Origin: Henriciella sp.
GTDB taxonomy: Bacteria; Pseudomonadota; Alphaproteobacteria; Caulobacterales; Hyphomonadaceae
NCBI GenBank assembly: GCA_013214545.1
Contig: JABSQB010000002.1
Coordinates: forward strand, 69,798 to 133,797
Length of the DNA stretch: 64,000 bases
Direction: 5' to 3'
In this document: piece after piece, positions 1-8,809 of the stretch
Layout of the letters: every line of letters starts with the position of its first letter
Numbering within the stretch: position 1 is the first letter of the stretch
Translations under genes and position numbers: made by a program
The notes under the pieces: generated by a model
The model's database searches: none
What the model saw: the letters and a program-made list of their open reading frames with translations, nothing else
What the model was told of the DNA's origin: nothing

Positions 1-2
1 TT

Positions 3-683
3 GCCCGCTTTCAAAACAGCGGTCGTATGCAGGTCGCGGAGTTTCTGTCGGTCGATACGGCACAGGCTATCCACGCCCTGGCGCAGCAGCATAAAGCCTG
101 GAACGCAGTCTATAATCGCCAGGGTCAACATACTGATCTTGATGCCGCGGGACTTAGAAATCTCAGCGAACAACAGTTGCGCGCCTTTCTGGGCTACCTG
201 AATCAGTCGGCGGGCGCGGAGTTTCAATATTACTTCGCCAACGTCCCGCTCTATGATCTCTATCATAGCGGCCAGATCACGAAAGCGCTTAAGCCGGTTT
301 ATGAGTTCATCAATAGCGAGGTTTTTCTGGATAAGTGTCGCGCACTTACCGGAATTGATGACATACAATTCGCGGACGCGCAGCTGACACGGTATGGCCC
401 TGGGCAATTCCTGACCCGTCATGATGATGATGTCGACGGCAAGAACCGGCGCGCCGCTTACGTGCTCAACCTGACCCCGAAGTGGCGCACCGAATGGGGT
501 GGCGTGTTAGAGTTTCATGATGATCTCGGCAATGTCGTCGAAGGCTTCACCCCGGCTTTCAACGTCCTCAACGTGTTCAAAGTACCCCAATCGCATTCGG
601 TCAGCTATGTTACCCCGTTCGCGAGGGCTTATAGATACGCAATCACTGGCTGGCTAAGATATGGCGTTGATCCGAAGGGTTAG
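3..683 (+). CDS. 2-oxoglutarate/Fe(II)-dependent oxygenase, prolyl-4-hydroxylase type (5' end outside window)
   Basis: The frame is open from base 3, and the residues before the first in-window ATG (base 27) already look like the family's N-terminal helix, so the true start probably lies upstream. Counted from that ATG, the double-stranded beta-helix ligands are visible: H132 and D134 in a His-Asp-Asp-Asp stretch, a distal H190 (PQSH), and R203 before Ile-Thr-Gly-Trp, which would bind the 2-oxoglutarate carboxylate. Such proteins hydroxylate prolyl or other residues using Fe(II), O2 and 2-oxoglutarate; the substrate cannot be read here. It lies 18 bp before hemB on the same strand. Family assignment is firm and the substrate is unknown. 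Confidence 0.82.
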   Translation, partial: ARFQNSGRMQVAEFLSVDTAQAIHALAQQHKAWNAVYNRQGQHTDLDAAGLRNLSEQQLRAFLGYLNQSAGAEFQYYFANVPLYDLYHSGQITKALKPVYEFINSEVFLDKCRALTGIDDIQFADAQLTRYGPGQFLTRHDDDVDGKNRRAAYVLNLTPKWRTEWGGVLEFHDDLGNVVEGFTPAFNVLNVFKVPQSHSVSYVTPFARAYRYAITGWLRYGVDPKG

Positions 684-701
684 GACCGCTATCGCCACAG
701 C

Positions 702-1703
702 ATGACAAGTCCATTCCCCCAAACCTTCCCGGCCACGCGCCTGCGGCGCCTGCGCCAATCGAGCTGGATCCGCAGGCTGACGGCTGAAAACGTGCTGACG
801 CCCGCCGATCTGATCTGGTCCATGGTCGTCCATGATGGCGAGGAACCGCGCATCCCCGTCGCAGCGATGCCGGGTCTTGAGCGGCTGAGTGTCAAAGAAG
901 CTGCCGCTGCCGCCAAACGCGCTGCCAAGCTCGGCATTCCAGGGATTGCGGTGTTTCCGCATATCGATCCGGAGCGCAAGGATGAGGATGGCAGCGAGTG
1001 TTTGAATCCTGATGGCCTCATCCCGACCGTGATCAAAGCGATGAAGGACGCCGCCCCTGAGGTTGGCATTATCTGCGATGTCGCGCTCGATCCCTTCATC
1101 AGTCACGGCCATGACGGCCTCATTGATGAAGCTGGCTACGTCCTCAATGATGAGACAACGGCCGTACTTCTCGAACAGGCACTGTTGCAGGCGGAAGCCG
1201 GCGCAGATGTGGTTGCCCCATCCGACATGATGGATGGCCGCATCGGCGCGATCCGCTCAGCGCTGGAAGAAAATGGCTTCACCAATACGATGATCCTGTC
1301 TTATGCGGCGAAGTATGCAAGCGGCTTCTATGGCCCCTATCGCGAAGCCATTGGTTCAGCGACGGCACTTATCGGCGATAAGAAAACGTATCAACAAAGC
1401 CCTGGAAACTCAGACGAGGCATTGCGTGAAGTCGCGATGGACCTGCAGGAAGGCGCTGACATGGTTATGGTCAAGCCGGGTCTGCCCTATCTGGATATTG
1501 TACGCCGGGTTTCCGATACCTTTGCGGTTCCGACCTTCGCGTTCCAGGTCTCGGGCGAATATGCGATGATCCAGGCTGCCGCGCAAAATGGCTGGATTGA
1601 TGGCGAGCGGGTGATGATGGAATCCCTGTTCAGCTTCAAACGTGCCGGCGCGAGCGGGATTATCACCTATTTCGCTGAGACGGCAGCTGAGAAACTTGCC
1701 TGA
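702..1703 (+). CDS. hemB: Delta-aminolevulinic acid dehydratase (porphobilinogen synthase)
   Basis: Cytosolic enzyme that condenses two 5-aminolevulinate molecules to porphobilinogen in heme synthesis. The 333-residue length is normal. The two Schiff-base lysines are K204 (SYAAKYASGFYGPY) and K258 in the signature MVKPGLPYLDIVRRV. At the positions where zinc-type enzymes carry three cysteines, this protein has A128, D130 and D138 (DVALDPFISHGHDG), the aspartate-rich pattern of Mg/K-dependent alphaproteobacterial and pseudomonad enzymes. The ATG at 702 follows the oxygenase gene closely. Identification is very secure. Confidence 0.97.
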   Translation: MTSPFPQTFPATRLRRLRQSSWIRRLTAENVLTPADLIWSMVVHDGEEPRIPVAAMPGLERLSVKEAAAAAKRAAKLGIPGIAVFPHIDPERKDEDGSECLNPDGLIPTVIKAMKDAAPEVGIICDVALDPFISHGHDGLIDEAGYVLNDETTAVLLEQALLQAEAGADVVAPSDMMDGRIGAIRSALEENGFTNTMILSYAAKYASGFYGPYREAIGSATALIGDKKTYQQSPGNSDEALREVAMDLQEGADMVMVKPGLPYLDIVRRVSDTFAVPTFAFQVSGEYAMIQAAAQNGWIDGERVMMESLFSFKRAGASGIITYFAETAAEKLA

Positions 1704-1737
1704 TACAAACTCGGCAGACCGAGGAAGGACAATCCCA

Positions 1738-2133
1738 ATGCCCGACCCGGACAAGATCTTGAGTACGAAAAACGTGAGCGCCCTGCTCGACGGCGCCAAG
1801 ATGGGGCGTCTGTCCAAGATGATCCTCGGTCTGGATGGACAGATCAGCGCAAATCTCTCCAAGAAAATGATCGGCGGGCAATGGATCTCAGGTCAGGCGC
1901 TGATCAAGACAACTGGGTTTGAATTTCAGCCCTCCAAACTGAACCAACCCTTCTTCAAGAACATGGACGAGCTGAGAATTCTCATCCCATGGTCTGAACT
2001 CAATCAAGTCAGCAAACGCTTCGGAATGGTCGCGTCGATCATCGATCTTGAAACTTCTGCCGATACGCTCTCCATCCGTTGTTATGGTGGTGATGAGCTC
2101 ATCTCGCAGATCAATGCCGCCCGCACGGCTTAG
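1738..2133 (+). CDS. Small PH/GRAM-like domain protein, tandem copy A
   Basis: A 131-residue protein with no signal peptide or membrane segment. The start at 1738 is chosen because GAGGAAGG lies about 10 bases upstream; a longer in-frame reading from 1642 would run into hemB. The core motif GGQWISG (46-52), then a Phe-Glu-Phe-x-Pro strand and a late Ile-Pro strand, are shared with the next gene at the same residue positions. The strand pattern resembles GRAM/bacterial PH folds, which usually bind lipids or membranes. No function is known to me; the fold assignment is inference from pattern. Confidence 0.7.
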   Translation: MPDPDKILSTKNVSALLDGAKMGRLSKMILGLDGQISANLSKKMIGGQWISGQALIKTTGFEFQPSKLNQPFFKNMDELRILIPWSELNQVSKRFGMVASIIDLETSADTLSIRCYGGDELISQINAARTA

Positions 2134-2209
2134 TTCAGCTTGCCTGGCTTGGCTCTGGTCAAATGGAAGCCAGCGGTATTAACTGGCGGTCTCATGCGGA
2201 GACTGGCTG

Positions 2210-2605
2210 ATGGCCCCACCTGATAATATTATCGCCAAAAAGCTGGCGACGGCGCTTTTGAAAGATGCCGAGTTTGGCGAGCGGACCAGCCGACTGGTTG
2301 GGGTCGGCGGGCGTATGGGATCGAAAGCCTCGAAACTGGTCATGGGCGGGCATTGGGTCGGCGGCACGCTCTACCTGACTGAAGAGTGCGTTGAGTTTCA
2401 TCCCAACACGCTCAACAAGGCGGTCCACAAAGACCCGGAATCGCTTAGCGTGTTTATTCCCTTGCGTGGCATCACCGGAGTTGAGACCCGCAACAGCGTC
2501 GGTACGCCAGTGATTGATGTTCATACCGCGATTGGCACTCTGACGGTTACTTGTCTTGGCGCAGCCGGGTTCGCCAAAAAAATAGACAAGGCGCGCAAGG
2601 CTTAG
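2210..2605 (+). CDS. Small PH/GRAM-like domain protein, tandem copy B
   Basis: A 131-residue paralogue of the preceding protein, 76 bp downstream on the same strand and of exactly the same length. Shared landmarks include GGHWVGG (46-52), FHPNTLNK after it, a central Ile-Pro strand, and a C-terminal pattern with Cys, Gly-Ala, then Ile and Ala-Arg-Lys-Ala. Sequence identity looks low outside these anchors, so the duplication is old. The alternating hydrophobic strands after residue 48 followed by a C-terminal helix fit a PH/GRAM fold. Cytosolic or peripheral membrane location is likely; biological role unknown. Confidence 0.7.
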   Translation: MAPPDNIIAKKLATALLKDAEFGERTSRLVGVGGRMGSKASKLVMGGHWVGGTLYLTEECVEFHPNTLNKAVHKDPESLSVFIPLRGITGVETRNSVGTPVIDVHTAIGTLTVTCLGAAGFAKKIDKARKA

Positions 2606-2608
2606 TAT

Positions 2609-3118
2609 TCAAATCTGAAATGTCTCGATCGGCGACCAAGTCGACACGTCGGCATGCGTTTCAACAGGCAGCGAGATCTCCATGGCCCGCACCCGGTCGA
2701 TCCGTACCGGTTTCCTGAGCAGCGCTTCGATCATAGGCTTTAGCGCATCTTCGTTTACCGGCGGTCCATAGCAAAGGCTGATATGCGGCGCGAAACTGCG
2801 CGTCGAGCGGAACCCGTTGCGCCTTGCCAAGCTTGCCCTCGCCCGCTCCAGCTGATCGTTTTGGGCAATATCGACATAGAGCGACTTGGTGAACGCATAC
2901 GAGCGACCAATCTGCGTTGGTCGCACCATCAGTCCGCGCAAAGCGGACACGACTTCGTCCACATCCGCATCGAACGTCTCCAATGAGCCGAGGGAAATAT
3001 GCGGCGTAAACCGCACCCCGCCCTGCGCTTCTGCGAGCGCATCGATCACGTATTGGTAGGCCAACTCATCTTGCGCGTGCGGCAGAGCCCAATAGGCGAC
3101 AATGGTCGACCGCGTCAC
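2609..3118 (-). CDS. 2H phosphoesterase family protein (cyclic phosphodiesterase-like)
   Basis: A 169-residue protein carrying two His-x-Ser signatures that define the 2H superfamily: H40-I-S42 (TPHISLGSLE) and H112-I-S114 (APHISLCYG). Relatives open 2',3'-cyclic nucleotide phosphates or ligate RNA; the spacing and short length suit the plant/fungal-type cyclic phosphodiesterases. The start is GTG, sharing GTGA with the stop of the upstream DUF1801 gene, so the two are translationally coupled. The real substrate cannot be deduced. Confidence 0.75.
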   Translation of the reverse strand: MTRSTIVAYWALPHAQDELAYQYVIDALAEAQGGVRFTPHISLGSLETFDADVDEVVSALRGLMVRPTQIGRSYAFTKSLYVDIAQNDQLERARASLARRNGFRSTRSFAPHISLCYGPPVNEDALKPMIEALLRKPVRIDRVRAMEISLPVETHADVSTWSPIETFQI

Positions 3119-3555
3119 GCGTCGAAGGTTTCGTAATTCGCGCGCATATAGTCGACACCGTCGCGTACAATCTCTTCCAGCACATCCATATCGATATCGG
3201 CGAGCTTATTGACGTACAGACACGACTTTCCGAGCTTATGCTTGCCGAGCCGCGAGAGCTTGTCTTGCATAGCATCAGACCGGTAGCCCGGCATGATGTA
3301 GAAGACTAAATTGGCTTTGCGCGGACTGAATCCGGTCATCAGCATGTCCCCTTCGCGGCCGCTTTCATACTTGTAGTGATAGCGCCCGTAGCCTATCAGG
3401 CTCGGCCCCCACATCTTCGGTTGCAACCCGGTTACGCGTTCGAAGAAATCAAGCAGGACTTTCGCGTCCGCGCGTTTACGATCTGACTCAACCGCGGAAA
3501 CAAAGTCTTTCGGGTCAATTTCGGTTGGTTTGGTCTTGTTTTCTGATTTAGCCAT
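3115..3555 (-). CDS. DUF1801 (YdhG/YdeI-like) domain protein
   Basis: The start at 3555 (MAKSENKTKPTEID) is preferred over a longer reading that would intrude into the DUF389 gene, giving 146 residues. The body has the DUF1801 pattern: a lysine-rich N-terminus, a conserved Trp-Gly-Pro-Ser-Leu-Ile-Gly-Tyr-Gly segment, and FSPRKANLVFYI in the central strands. Members are small soluble proteins of unknown biochemical function, structurally related to frataxin/YdhG folds. It overlaps the downstream 2H phosphoesterase by 4 bp. Confidence 0.78.
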   Translation of the reverse strand: MAKSENKTKPTEIDPKDFVSAVESDRKRADAKVLLDFFERVTGLQPKMWGPSLIGYGRYHYKYESGREGDMLMTGFSPRKANLVFYIMPGYRSDAMQDKLSRLGKHKLGKSCLYVNKLADIDMDVLEEIVRDGVDYMRANYETFDA

Positions 3556-3590
3556 CTGGCGCTCCTTGTCCCCCTCACACGACCATTGCT

Positions 3591-4601
3591 TTAGCCTATT
3601 GAGACCGCGGCGCCCAGATCGAGCACCAAAATCAGGACGATTGCGATGACCAGCAGTATCGCAGAGAGCGCCATATTGATCGCCACAGCCCTGTCCGCGC
3701 CTTTGCGCTCCAACCAAGTGCGCGGGCGAATGTCGCGCAAGCGAAATACGACCAGAGCCGAGAGCACCAGGCTCGCAACGTTCAGACTGAGCAATAACGC
3801 CGCCCGCGACGCGAGTGCGAACTCGCCCGTGCCAAGGAAAAGACCTACCGCAGCGCAAGGGGGTAAAAGCGCAGCAGCGACCATAACCCCAACCAAAGTC
3901 GCATTTGCCCCGCGTGTCAGCGATAAGGCTGCGGCCGCTCCAGCAGCAATGGCCAGCGCCATACCATCGAGCCGGACCTCAGCGCGTGACATCAATTCAC
4001 GGCTGGAAAAATCGACCGGAATGAGAAAGGAAATCAGGATCGCGCAGACCAGGGCCAAGGCAACGCCCACTGCAAGCGTCTGCGCAGCCCCAAATAGGAG
4101 CTTGCGATCGCCAAGCGCGGCGCCGAGCGAAAAGCCGAGGATCGGTCCCAACAGAGGGGCAATCACCATCGCGCCGATCACGCCGGCCACACTGTTTGAG
4201 TGCAAGCCAATGGCCGCTACGATAGTTGAGAGCACAACAAAGATCAGGAAGTCGCGATCAAGCGTCGCATCCTTGGTTACGTCCTGATAGATTTCTTCGC
4301 GCAAGGCGATCTTTCGCTGAGACGCCCGGCGTTTCTTCAGATCCTTGTCTTCCGGAATGTCAGGGATTGTGGCCTCGATCTCGACAATCGAAAGACGCCA
4401 GTCTCGCTCGCCCTCAAGACAGGTTTGCAGATTATCCACCAGAGTCTGGCGCGTACCGTCGCGCAGGAAGACCGAGACATAACGGCGATCCTTTTGCTCT
4501 AACGGGACGACGACGTAATCGATCGGCTCCGCCGCCCGAATGGCTCGCATCACAGTTTCAAAAGCCTCGCCTTCTCTCAGATGCAGATCCAGTCGTCTCA
4601 T
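3591..4601 (-). CDS. DUF389 family integral membrane protein
   Basis: This 336-residue protein has a soluble N-terminal part (1-110) and about six or more hydrophobic helices (roughly 118-330). The membrane part begins with FLIFVVLSTIVAAIGLH, then GVIGAMVIAPLLGPILG, a glycine/proline-rich core typical of DUF389 (TIGR00341-like) proteins. A second LLPPCAAVG motif lies further on. Function is unknown; a transport role has been suspected for the family. Its ATG overlaps the stop of the upstream TRIC-type gene by 4 bp, making a coupled pair of membrane proteins. Confidence 0.8.
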   Translation of the reverse strand: MRRLDLHLREGEAFETVMRAIRAAEPIDYVVVPLEQKDRRYVSVFLRDGTRQTLVDNLQTCLEGERDWRLSIVEIEATIPDIPEDKDLKKRRASQRKIALREEIYQDVTKDATLDRDFLIFVVLSTIVAAIGLHSNSVAGVIGAMVIAPLLGPILGFSLGAALGDRKLLFGAAQTLAVGVALALVCAILISFLIPVDFSSRELMSRAEVRLDGMALAIAAGAAAALSLTRGANATLVGVMVAAALLPPCAAVGLFLGTGEFALASRAALLLSLNVASLVLSALVVFRLRDIRPRTWLERKGADRAVAINMALSAILLVIAIVLILVLDLGAAVSIG

Positions 4602-5227
4602 GCTTCATCCTTTGGTTTCTTTCGGAACGGAACCAGCAATTTCGGTTGGATCGTTTTCATGATGATCACACAGGCACGAATAAGGAAGGCAGTTGCACCC
4701 CCAAGCGCCATCGCCAAGGGAATTGCGAACCCCAAACTCGCCGCCCCCCAGAACACCAATGCACCCAGTAAGGCGGCGGTGGCGTAGATGTCCTCGCGAA
4801 GTATCAGGGGGACTTCATTGCACACCACATCGCGCAGCAGGCCGCCAAAGCTCGCCGTGATCGTGCCCATCATCACCACCACGACCGGGCCGTAGCCAAG
4901 GGCATATGCCGCCTGCGCCCCGACCACGCAAAACAGTGACAGCCCCATCGCATCGAACCACACCAAAGTCTTGAACCGGGCGATTCGCTCGCCGAGAATG
5001 GCGGATACTCCACCGCCTGCCAGGGCAATCAAGATCGTGTTCGACTGCTCCAGCCAGAAGACCGGGCGGTCGAGCAGCAAGTCCCGCAAAGTGCCCCCGC
5101 CAATCGCTGGCAAGAGCGAGACAACAAAAATGCCAAACAGATCGAGCCCGCGCCGCGACGCCAGCAATCCGCCGGATAAGGCGAATACAAAAACCCCTAA
5201 AGCATCAGCGATCTGAAGCGGCGTCAT
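4598..5227 (-). CDS. TRIC-type (UPF0126/YicG) membrane channel protein
   Basis: A 209-residue membrane protein with about seven helices arranged as two homologous halves. Each half carries the Gly-Gly-x-x-Arg-Asp signature: GGGTLRDLLL in the first repeat and FGGLLRDVVCNE in the second. Prokaryotic TRIC proteins form trimeric cation-permeable channels; the bacterial physiological role is not settled. The start codon abuts the stop of the upstream dehydrogenase gene with no gap, and the stop overlaps the DUF389 start by 4 bp. This indicates one operon reading leftward from 6094. Confidence 0.88.
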   Translation of the reverse strand: MTPLQIADALGVFVFALSGGLLASRRGLDLFGIFVVSLLPAIGGGTLRDLLLDRPVFWLEQSNTILIALAGGGVSAILGERIARFKTLVWFDAMGLSLFCVVGAQAAYALGYGPVVVVMMGTITASFGGLLRDVVCNEVPLILREDIYATAALLGALVFWGAASLGFAIPLAMALGGATAFLIRACVIIMKTIQPKLLVPFRKKPKDEA

Positions 5228-6094
5228 CTATCCCTTGCTCCTCCCCATACGCGCCAGCAGGCTGCTCGTGTCCCAACGATTGCCGCCCATGGCCTGAATG
5301 TCCGCATAATACTGATCGACCATAGCGGTCAGCGGCAGACTGGCGCCATTCTCACGCGCGGTCTCAAGCGTGATCCGCAGATCCTTGCGCATCCAGTCAA
5401 CGGCGAACCCATGCTCATAATGACCATCGCGCATGGTTTCCCAGCGATTGTCCATTTGCCAGCTTTGTGCCGCGCCCCCTGCGATGGCTTGGACGACTTT
5501 GCTGATGTCGAGATCGGCCTGTTCAGCAAAATGCAGTCCTTCCGCCAGTCCCTGCACGATCCCAGCAATGCAAATCTGGTTGACAGATTTGGCAAGCTGC
5601 CCCGATCCACTCTCCCCGATCAGCGTCATTCGCTTGCCATAGGCGTCCATAACCGGCTCGGCCTGCGTAAAAGCCTCGACATCACCGCCGCACATAATGG
5701 TCAGCTGGCCATTCTCAGCACCCGCCTGCCCGCCAGAGATCGGCGCATCAATGAATGCAGCGCCTTTCGCTGCTGCGCGCGAATAGAGATCTCGCGCCAG
5801 ACTGGCGCTGGCCGTGGTATGATCAACAATCACCATACCCTCGGCGATGGCCGCCTCCATGGCGTCATAGACGACCAACACATCCGGATCATCACCGAGA
5901 CACAGGAAGACAAAGTCGGCGCCCGCAATCGCTTCTGCCGGGCTGGCAGCGGCGCTGCCTTTATGGTCCGCTGCCCAAGCCTCGGCTTTCGCCGCCGTGC
6001 GGTTCCATACGGTCAAAGCATGACCGGCAGCTTCCAGATGCCCAGCCATGGGATAGCCCATAACCCCAAGCCCGAGAAAAGCGGTTTTCGCCAT
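5228..6094 (-). CDS. NAD(P)-dependent 3-hydroxyisobutyrate dehydrogenase-like oxidoreductase
   Basis: A beta-hydroxyacid dehydrogenase of 288 residues. The start at 6094 places the Rossmann motif GLGVMGYPMA right at the N-terminus, as usual, and has a CAGGAGT ribosome site; an upstream in-frame ATG adds only nonhomologous sequence. The substrate motif DAPISGGQAGAENG (117-130) and catalytic K169 in GQLAKSVNQ are present. Family members oxidise 3-hydroxyisobutyrate, tartronate semialdehyde-type or related acids. It is the first gene of a leftward operon with two membrane proteins. The precise substrate is open. Confidence 0.85.
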   Translation of the reverse strand: MAKTAFLGLGVMGYPMAGHLEAAGHALTVWNRTAAKAEAWAADHKGSAAASPAEAIAGADFVFLCLGDDPDVLVVYDAMEAAIAEGMVIVDHTTASASLARDLYSRAAAKGAAFIDAPISGGQAGAENGQLTIMCGGDVEAFTQAEPVMDAYGKRMTLIGESGSGQLAKSVNQICIAGIVQGLAEGLHFAEQADLDISKVVQAIAGGAAQSWQMDNRWETMRDGHYEHGFAVDWMRKDLRITLETARENGASLPLTAMVDQYYADIQAMGGNRWDTSSLLARMGRSKG

Positions 6095-6194
6095 TATAAA
6101 ACTCCTGTCCATGTCAGCGGCCCTGATCGAACAAATTTCATCTAAATCCAACCCGCCATTCTCAATTGATATTCACCCTAATGGCCTATGAGCG

Positions 6195-6917
6195 ATGACG
6201 AGGCCAGAAGGGCCCAATGGGAAAAATATGGCTGAAGCTTATTCATCCCGGCGCGTAAAGGGCAGAACGCCCTCAGCGTCCGCCCGTCGCATGGGTACTT
6301 GGAAGTTGGCATATGCCGACTTCTTGACCGCCCTGTGCGCGTTTTTCCTGATCATGTGGATCGTTCACGGCATTACAGCCGGAGAGCGACAGGCCCTCGC
6401 CCAGCAATTTGGGTCAGACGCGAACGCCATCCAAGTCGCGGCCAATGATCCAGTCCTGCAGGCCAAGACAGTTGCCCAAATGCTTCGATTCGACCCGAGC
6501 CTCGAGTCATATGGATCGAGCGTCACCATCACCGCCGATCCGAACCTTGTGCGTATCGACCTTTCGGACATGACGGAGCAGCCATTGTTTGAAAACGGTG
6601 ATGGCTCGCTCAATGAAACCGGGCAGCAACTGACGCGCCTGACCGGCAGCGCCATTTCGCATCTTTCCTTCCCGGTCATGATTGAGGGACACACGGATTC
6701 AAACCCAAGTTTGACTGAGGGATATTCAAACTGGGAATTGTCTTCCGATCGCGCCAATTCGGCACGCCGCTTGCTCATTGAAGCGGGTGTCTCTGAAGAT
6801 CGGATCAAAAGCGTGGCAGGCCTCGCAGATACGCGGCCATTACTACAGAACGCCCCGCAAGACGGCGTCAATCGCCGCATCTCAATTGTTCTGGTCATCA
6901 GCGATAAGTCAGCATAG
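6195..6917 (+). CDS. motB: MotB/OmpA-family protein (flagellar stator-like)
   Basis: Up to 240 residues. A single N-terminal membrane helix (about 40-58) contains the stator signature AYADFLTALCAFFLIMW, whose D42 corresponds to the proton-carrying aspartate of MotB. The C-terminal OmpA-like peptidoglycan-binding domain shows EGHTDSNP, NWELSSDRANSARRLL and NRRISIVL. ATG 6195 is used; a second ATG at 6228 (MAEAYSSRR) is an equally good start. No motA is adjacent, which is common in Caulobacter-like genomes. Flagellar MotB is the best reading, but a stator-like protein of another motor is possible. Confidence 0.8.
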   Translation: MTRPEGPNGKNMAEAYSSRRVKGRTPSASARRMGTWKLAYADFLTALCAFFLIMWIVHGITAGERQALAQQFGSDANAIQVAANDPVLQAKTVAQMLRFDPSLESYGSSVTITADPNLVRIDLSDMTEQPLFENGDGSLNETGQQLTRLTGSAISHLSFPVMIEGHTDSNPSLTEGYSNWELSSDRANSARRLLIEAGVSEDRIKSVAGLADTRPLLQNAPQDGVNRRISIVLVISDKSA

Positions 6918-6956
6918 AACTCATCGGGCGCGATGAGAATCACCCCGGGAGGCTGA

Positions 6957-8792
6957 ATGACCGCAGATATTCTGGCTCACTGGCCCATGTGGGCGAGCCT
7001 CGCGGCCGTCGCTGTCACCATTGTCTTCTACACGCTCGATCGCTGGTCAATGGAGCTGGTTTCGGTCAGCGTGATCGCCGCTCTGCTTCTGCTGTTCAGC
7101 TTGCCAGGCGCAACCGCATATGATGGCAGCGAGATCACGCTCGCTAATCTGCTTTCCGGCTTCGCCAATCCGGCACTGATTACGATCATGGCGCTCCTGG
7201 TGGTTGGCCAGGGCCTGTTCCAGACCGGTGCGCTCGAAGGACCGACCAAGGCGCTGGTGCAGTCCTACGACAAGCGGCCGGTGATCACGCTAATTCTGAC
7301 CTTCATGGCGGTGTTCGCGACCTCTGCTTTCACTAACAATACGCCCGTCGTGATCATGTTCCTGCCGATCATGTCTGCCATAGCGGCGCGGATGGGGGCC
7401 TCAACCTCGCGGCTGATGATGCCGCTGAGCTTCGTATCGATCTTTGCCGGCATGACGACCCTGATCGGGACCTCAACAAACTTGCTCGCAGCCGATGCTT
7501 ATGAACGCCTGACGCCCAACTCGCTCGGTTTCTTTGACCAGTCGGTTTTCGGTCTTATGCTCGCCGGCGTCGGCATGGTCTATTTGCTGGTCGCTTCGCG
7601 CCTGCTGCTGCCGAACCGGGAAGACTTTACCGAAACGATGGTAAAATCGGGCAAACAGTTCGTGGCCCAGTTTGAAGTCACTCCTGGTCATTTTCTGGAT
7701 GGCAAGGAAGCCGTCGCCGGAATGTTTCCGGACCTCAAGGATATGACCGTCCGGATGATCCAGCGCGGCGAACGCGCTCTGCTGCCGCCTTATGACGAAG
7801 TTCGCCTGATGCCAGGCGATCTGGTCATCGTCGCAGCCACCCGGCAGGCTTTGACCGACCTGCTGTCGGAAAAGCCCGCGATGCTTCAAGACATCTGGCA
7901 GAGCGGCGTTCCTGAAATAGACGATTCCGGCGAACACCAGCTTGGTCTGGTCGAAGCCGTGATTGCGCCAGGCTCGCGCATGGCCGGACGTACGGTTGAG
8001 ATGCTCGGCTTCCGTCGCCTGACCCGCGCAGTGACGCTAGGCATTCAGCGCCGCAGCCGAATGATCCGGGCGAAGCTCGGCGAGATTCGCCTCGAAGCTG
8101 GCGATACGCTTCTGCTGTGCGGCCCGATCAGCGCTTTCCGAAATCTGCGGGCCAGCCGTGACCTGATCTTGCTGGAATGGTCGCAGAGTGAGTTTCCGAC
8201 CACGACGCGAGCTCAAGTTGCGCGCCTGATCACGATTACCATGGTGATCGCTGCGGCGACTGGAATTGCCAGTATCACGCTCGCTTCCATCGTGGCGGCG
8301 ACCGCGATGATCTTGCTCCAGTGTCTCAATCATCGCCAAGCGGCGCGTTCGCTCGACCTGCGTATCTATCTCGTCATTGCGGCGGCGCTCGCAATGGGCG
8401 TATCGCTGGAAATGACCGGCGCGGCGCAGATGATTGCCGAACTGGTTGTGCTCCTCGCCTCGCCTTATGGCACACTGGCGATTCTCTCTGCGATTTTCCT
8501 CGCGGTGGCGATTCTGACCAATATTCTCAGCAATGCCGCGACTGCTGTTCTGTTCACGCCGATTGCGATTTCGGCGGCTGAGCAGACCGGGACAGACCCG
8601 TTTCCCTTTTTGTTGGCAGTGATTTACGCCGCCAATTGTGCCTTCGCGACACCCATTGCCTATCAGACAAATATGCTGGTTATGGGACCGGGTCATTACA
8701 AGTTTGGAGACTTTTTACGCTTTGGTGGCCCACTTGTGATCATAATGTGGGTCGCATTTACGGTTATAGCCCCTTGGCGCTTTGACCTTTAG
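6957..8792 (+). CDS. SLC13/DASS-type transporter with two TrkA-C (RCK-C) domains
   Basis: A 611-residue inner-membrane permease. Two hydrophobic halves (about 10-210 and 410-611) flank two cytosolic TrkA-C domains (about 215-300 and 315-400). The first half carries the ion/substrate loop FTNNTPVVIMFLPIM and a GTSTNLL turn; the second repeats this as LSNAATAVLFTPIA and AYQTNMLV. This architecture is the bacterial SAC1/YfbS-like branch of the divalent anion:sodium symporters (dicarboxylates, sulfate). The ion transported cannot be told from sequence. It follows the MotB-like gene by 39 bp and precedes bpt by 17 bp. Confidence 0.85.
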   Translation: MTADILAHWPMWASLAAVAVTIVFYTLDRWSMELVSVSVIAALLLLFSLPGATAYDGSEITLANLLSGFANPALITIMALLVVGQGLFQTGALEGPTKALVQSYDKRPVITLILTFMAVFATSAFTNNTPVVIMFLPIMSAIAARMGASTSRLMMPLSFVSIFAGMTTLIGTSTNLLAADAYERLTPNSLGFFDQSVFGLMLAGVGMVYLLVASRLLLPNREDFTETMVKSGKQFVAQFEVTPGHFLDGKEAVAGMFPDLKDMTVRMIQRGERALLPPYDEVRLMPGDLVIVAATRQALTDLLSEKPAMLQDIWQSGVPEIDDSGEHQLGLVEAVIAPGSRMAGRTVEMLGFRRLTRAVTLGIQRRSRMIRAKLGEIRLEAGDTLLLCGPISAFRNLRASRDLILLEWSQSEFPTTTRAQVARLITITMVIAAATGIASITLASIVAATAMILLQCLNHRQAARSLDLRIYLVIAAALAMGVSLEMTGAAQMIAELVVLLASPYGTLAILSAIFLAVAILTNILSNAATAVLFTPIAISAAEQTGTDPFPFLLAVIYAANCAFATPIAYQTNMLVMGPGHYKFGDFLRFGGPLVIIMWVAFTVIAPWRFDL

Positions 8793-8809
8793 ATGCGTAA
8801 ATTACGGAT

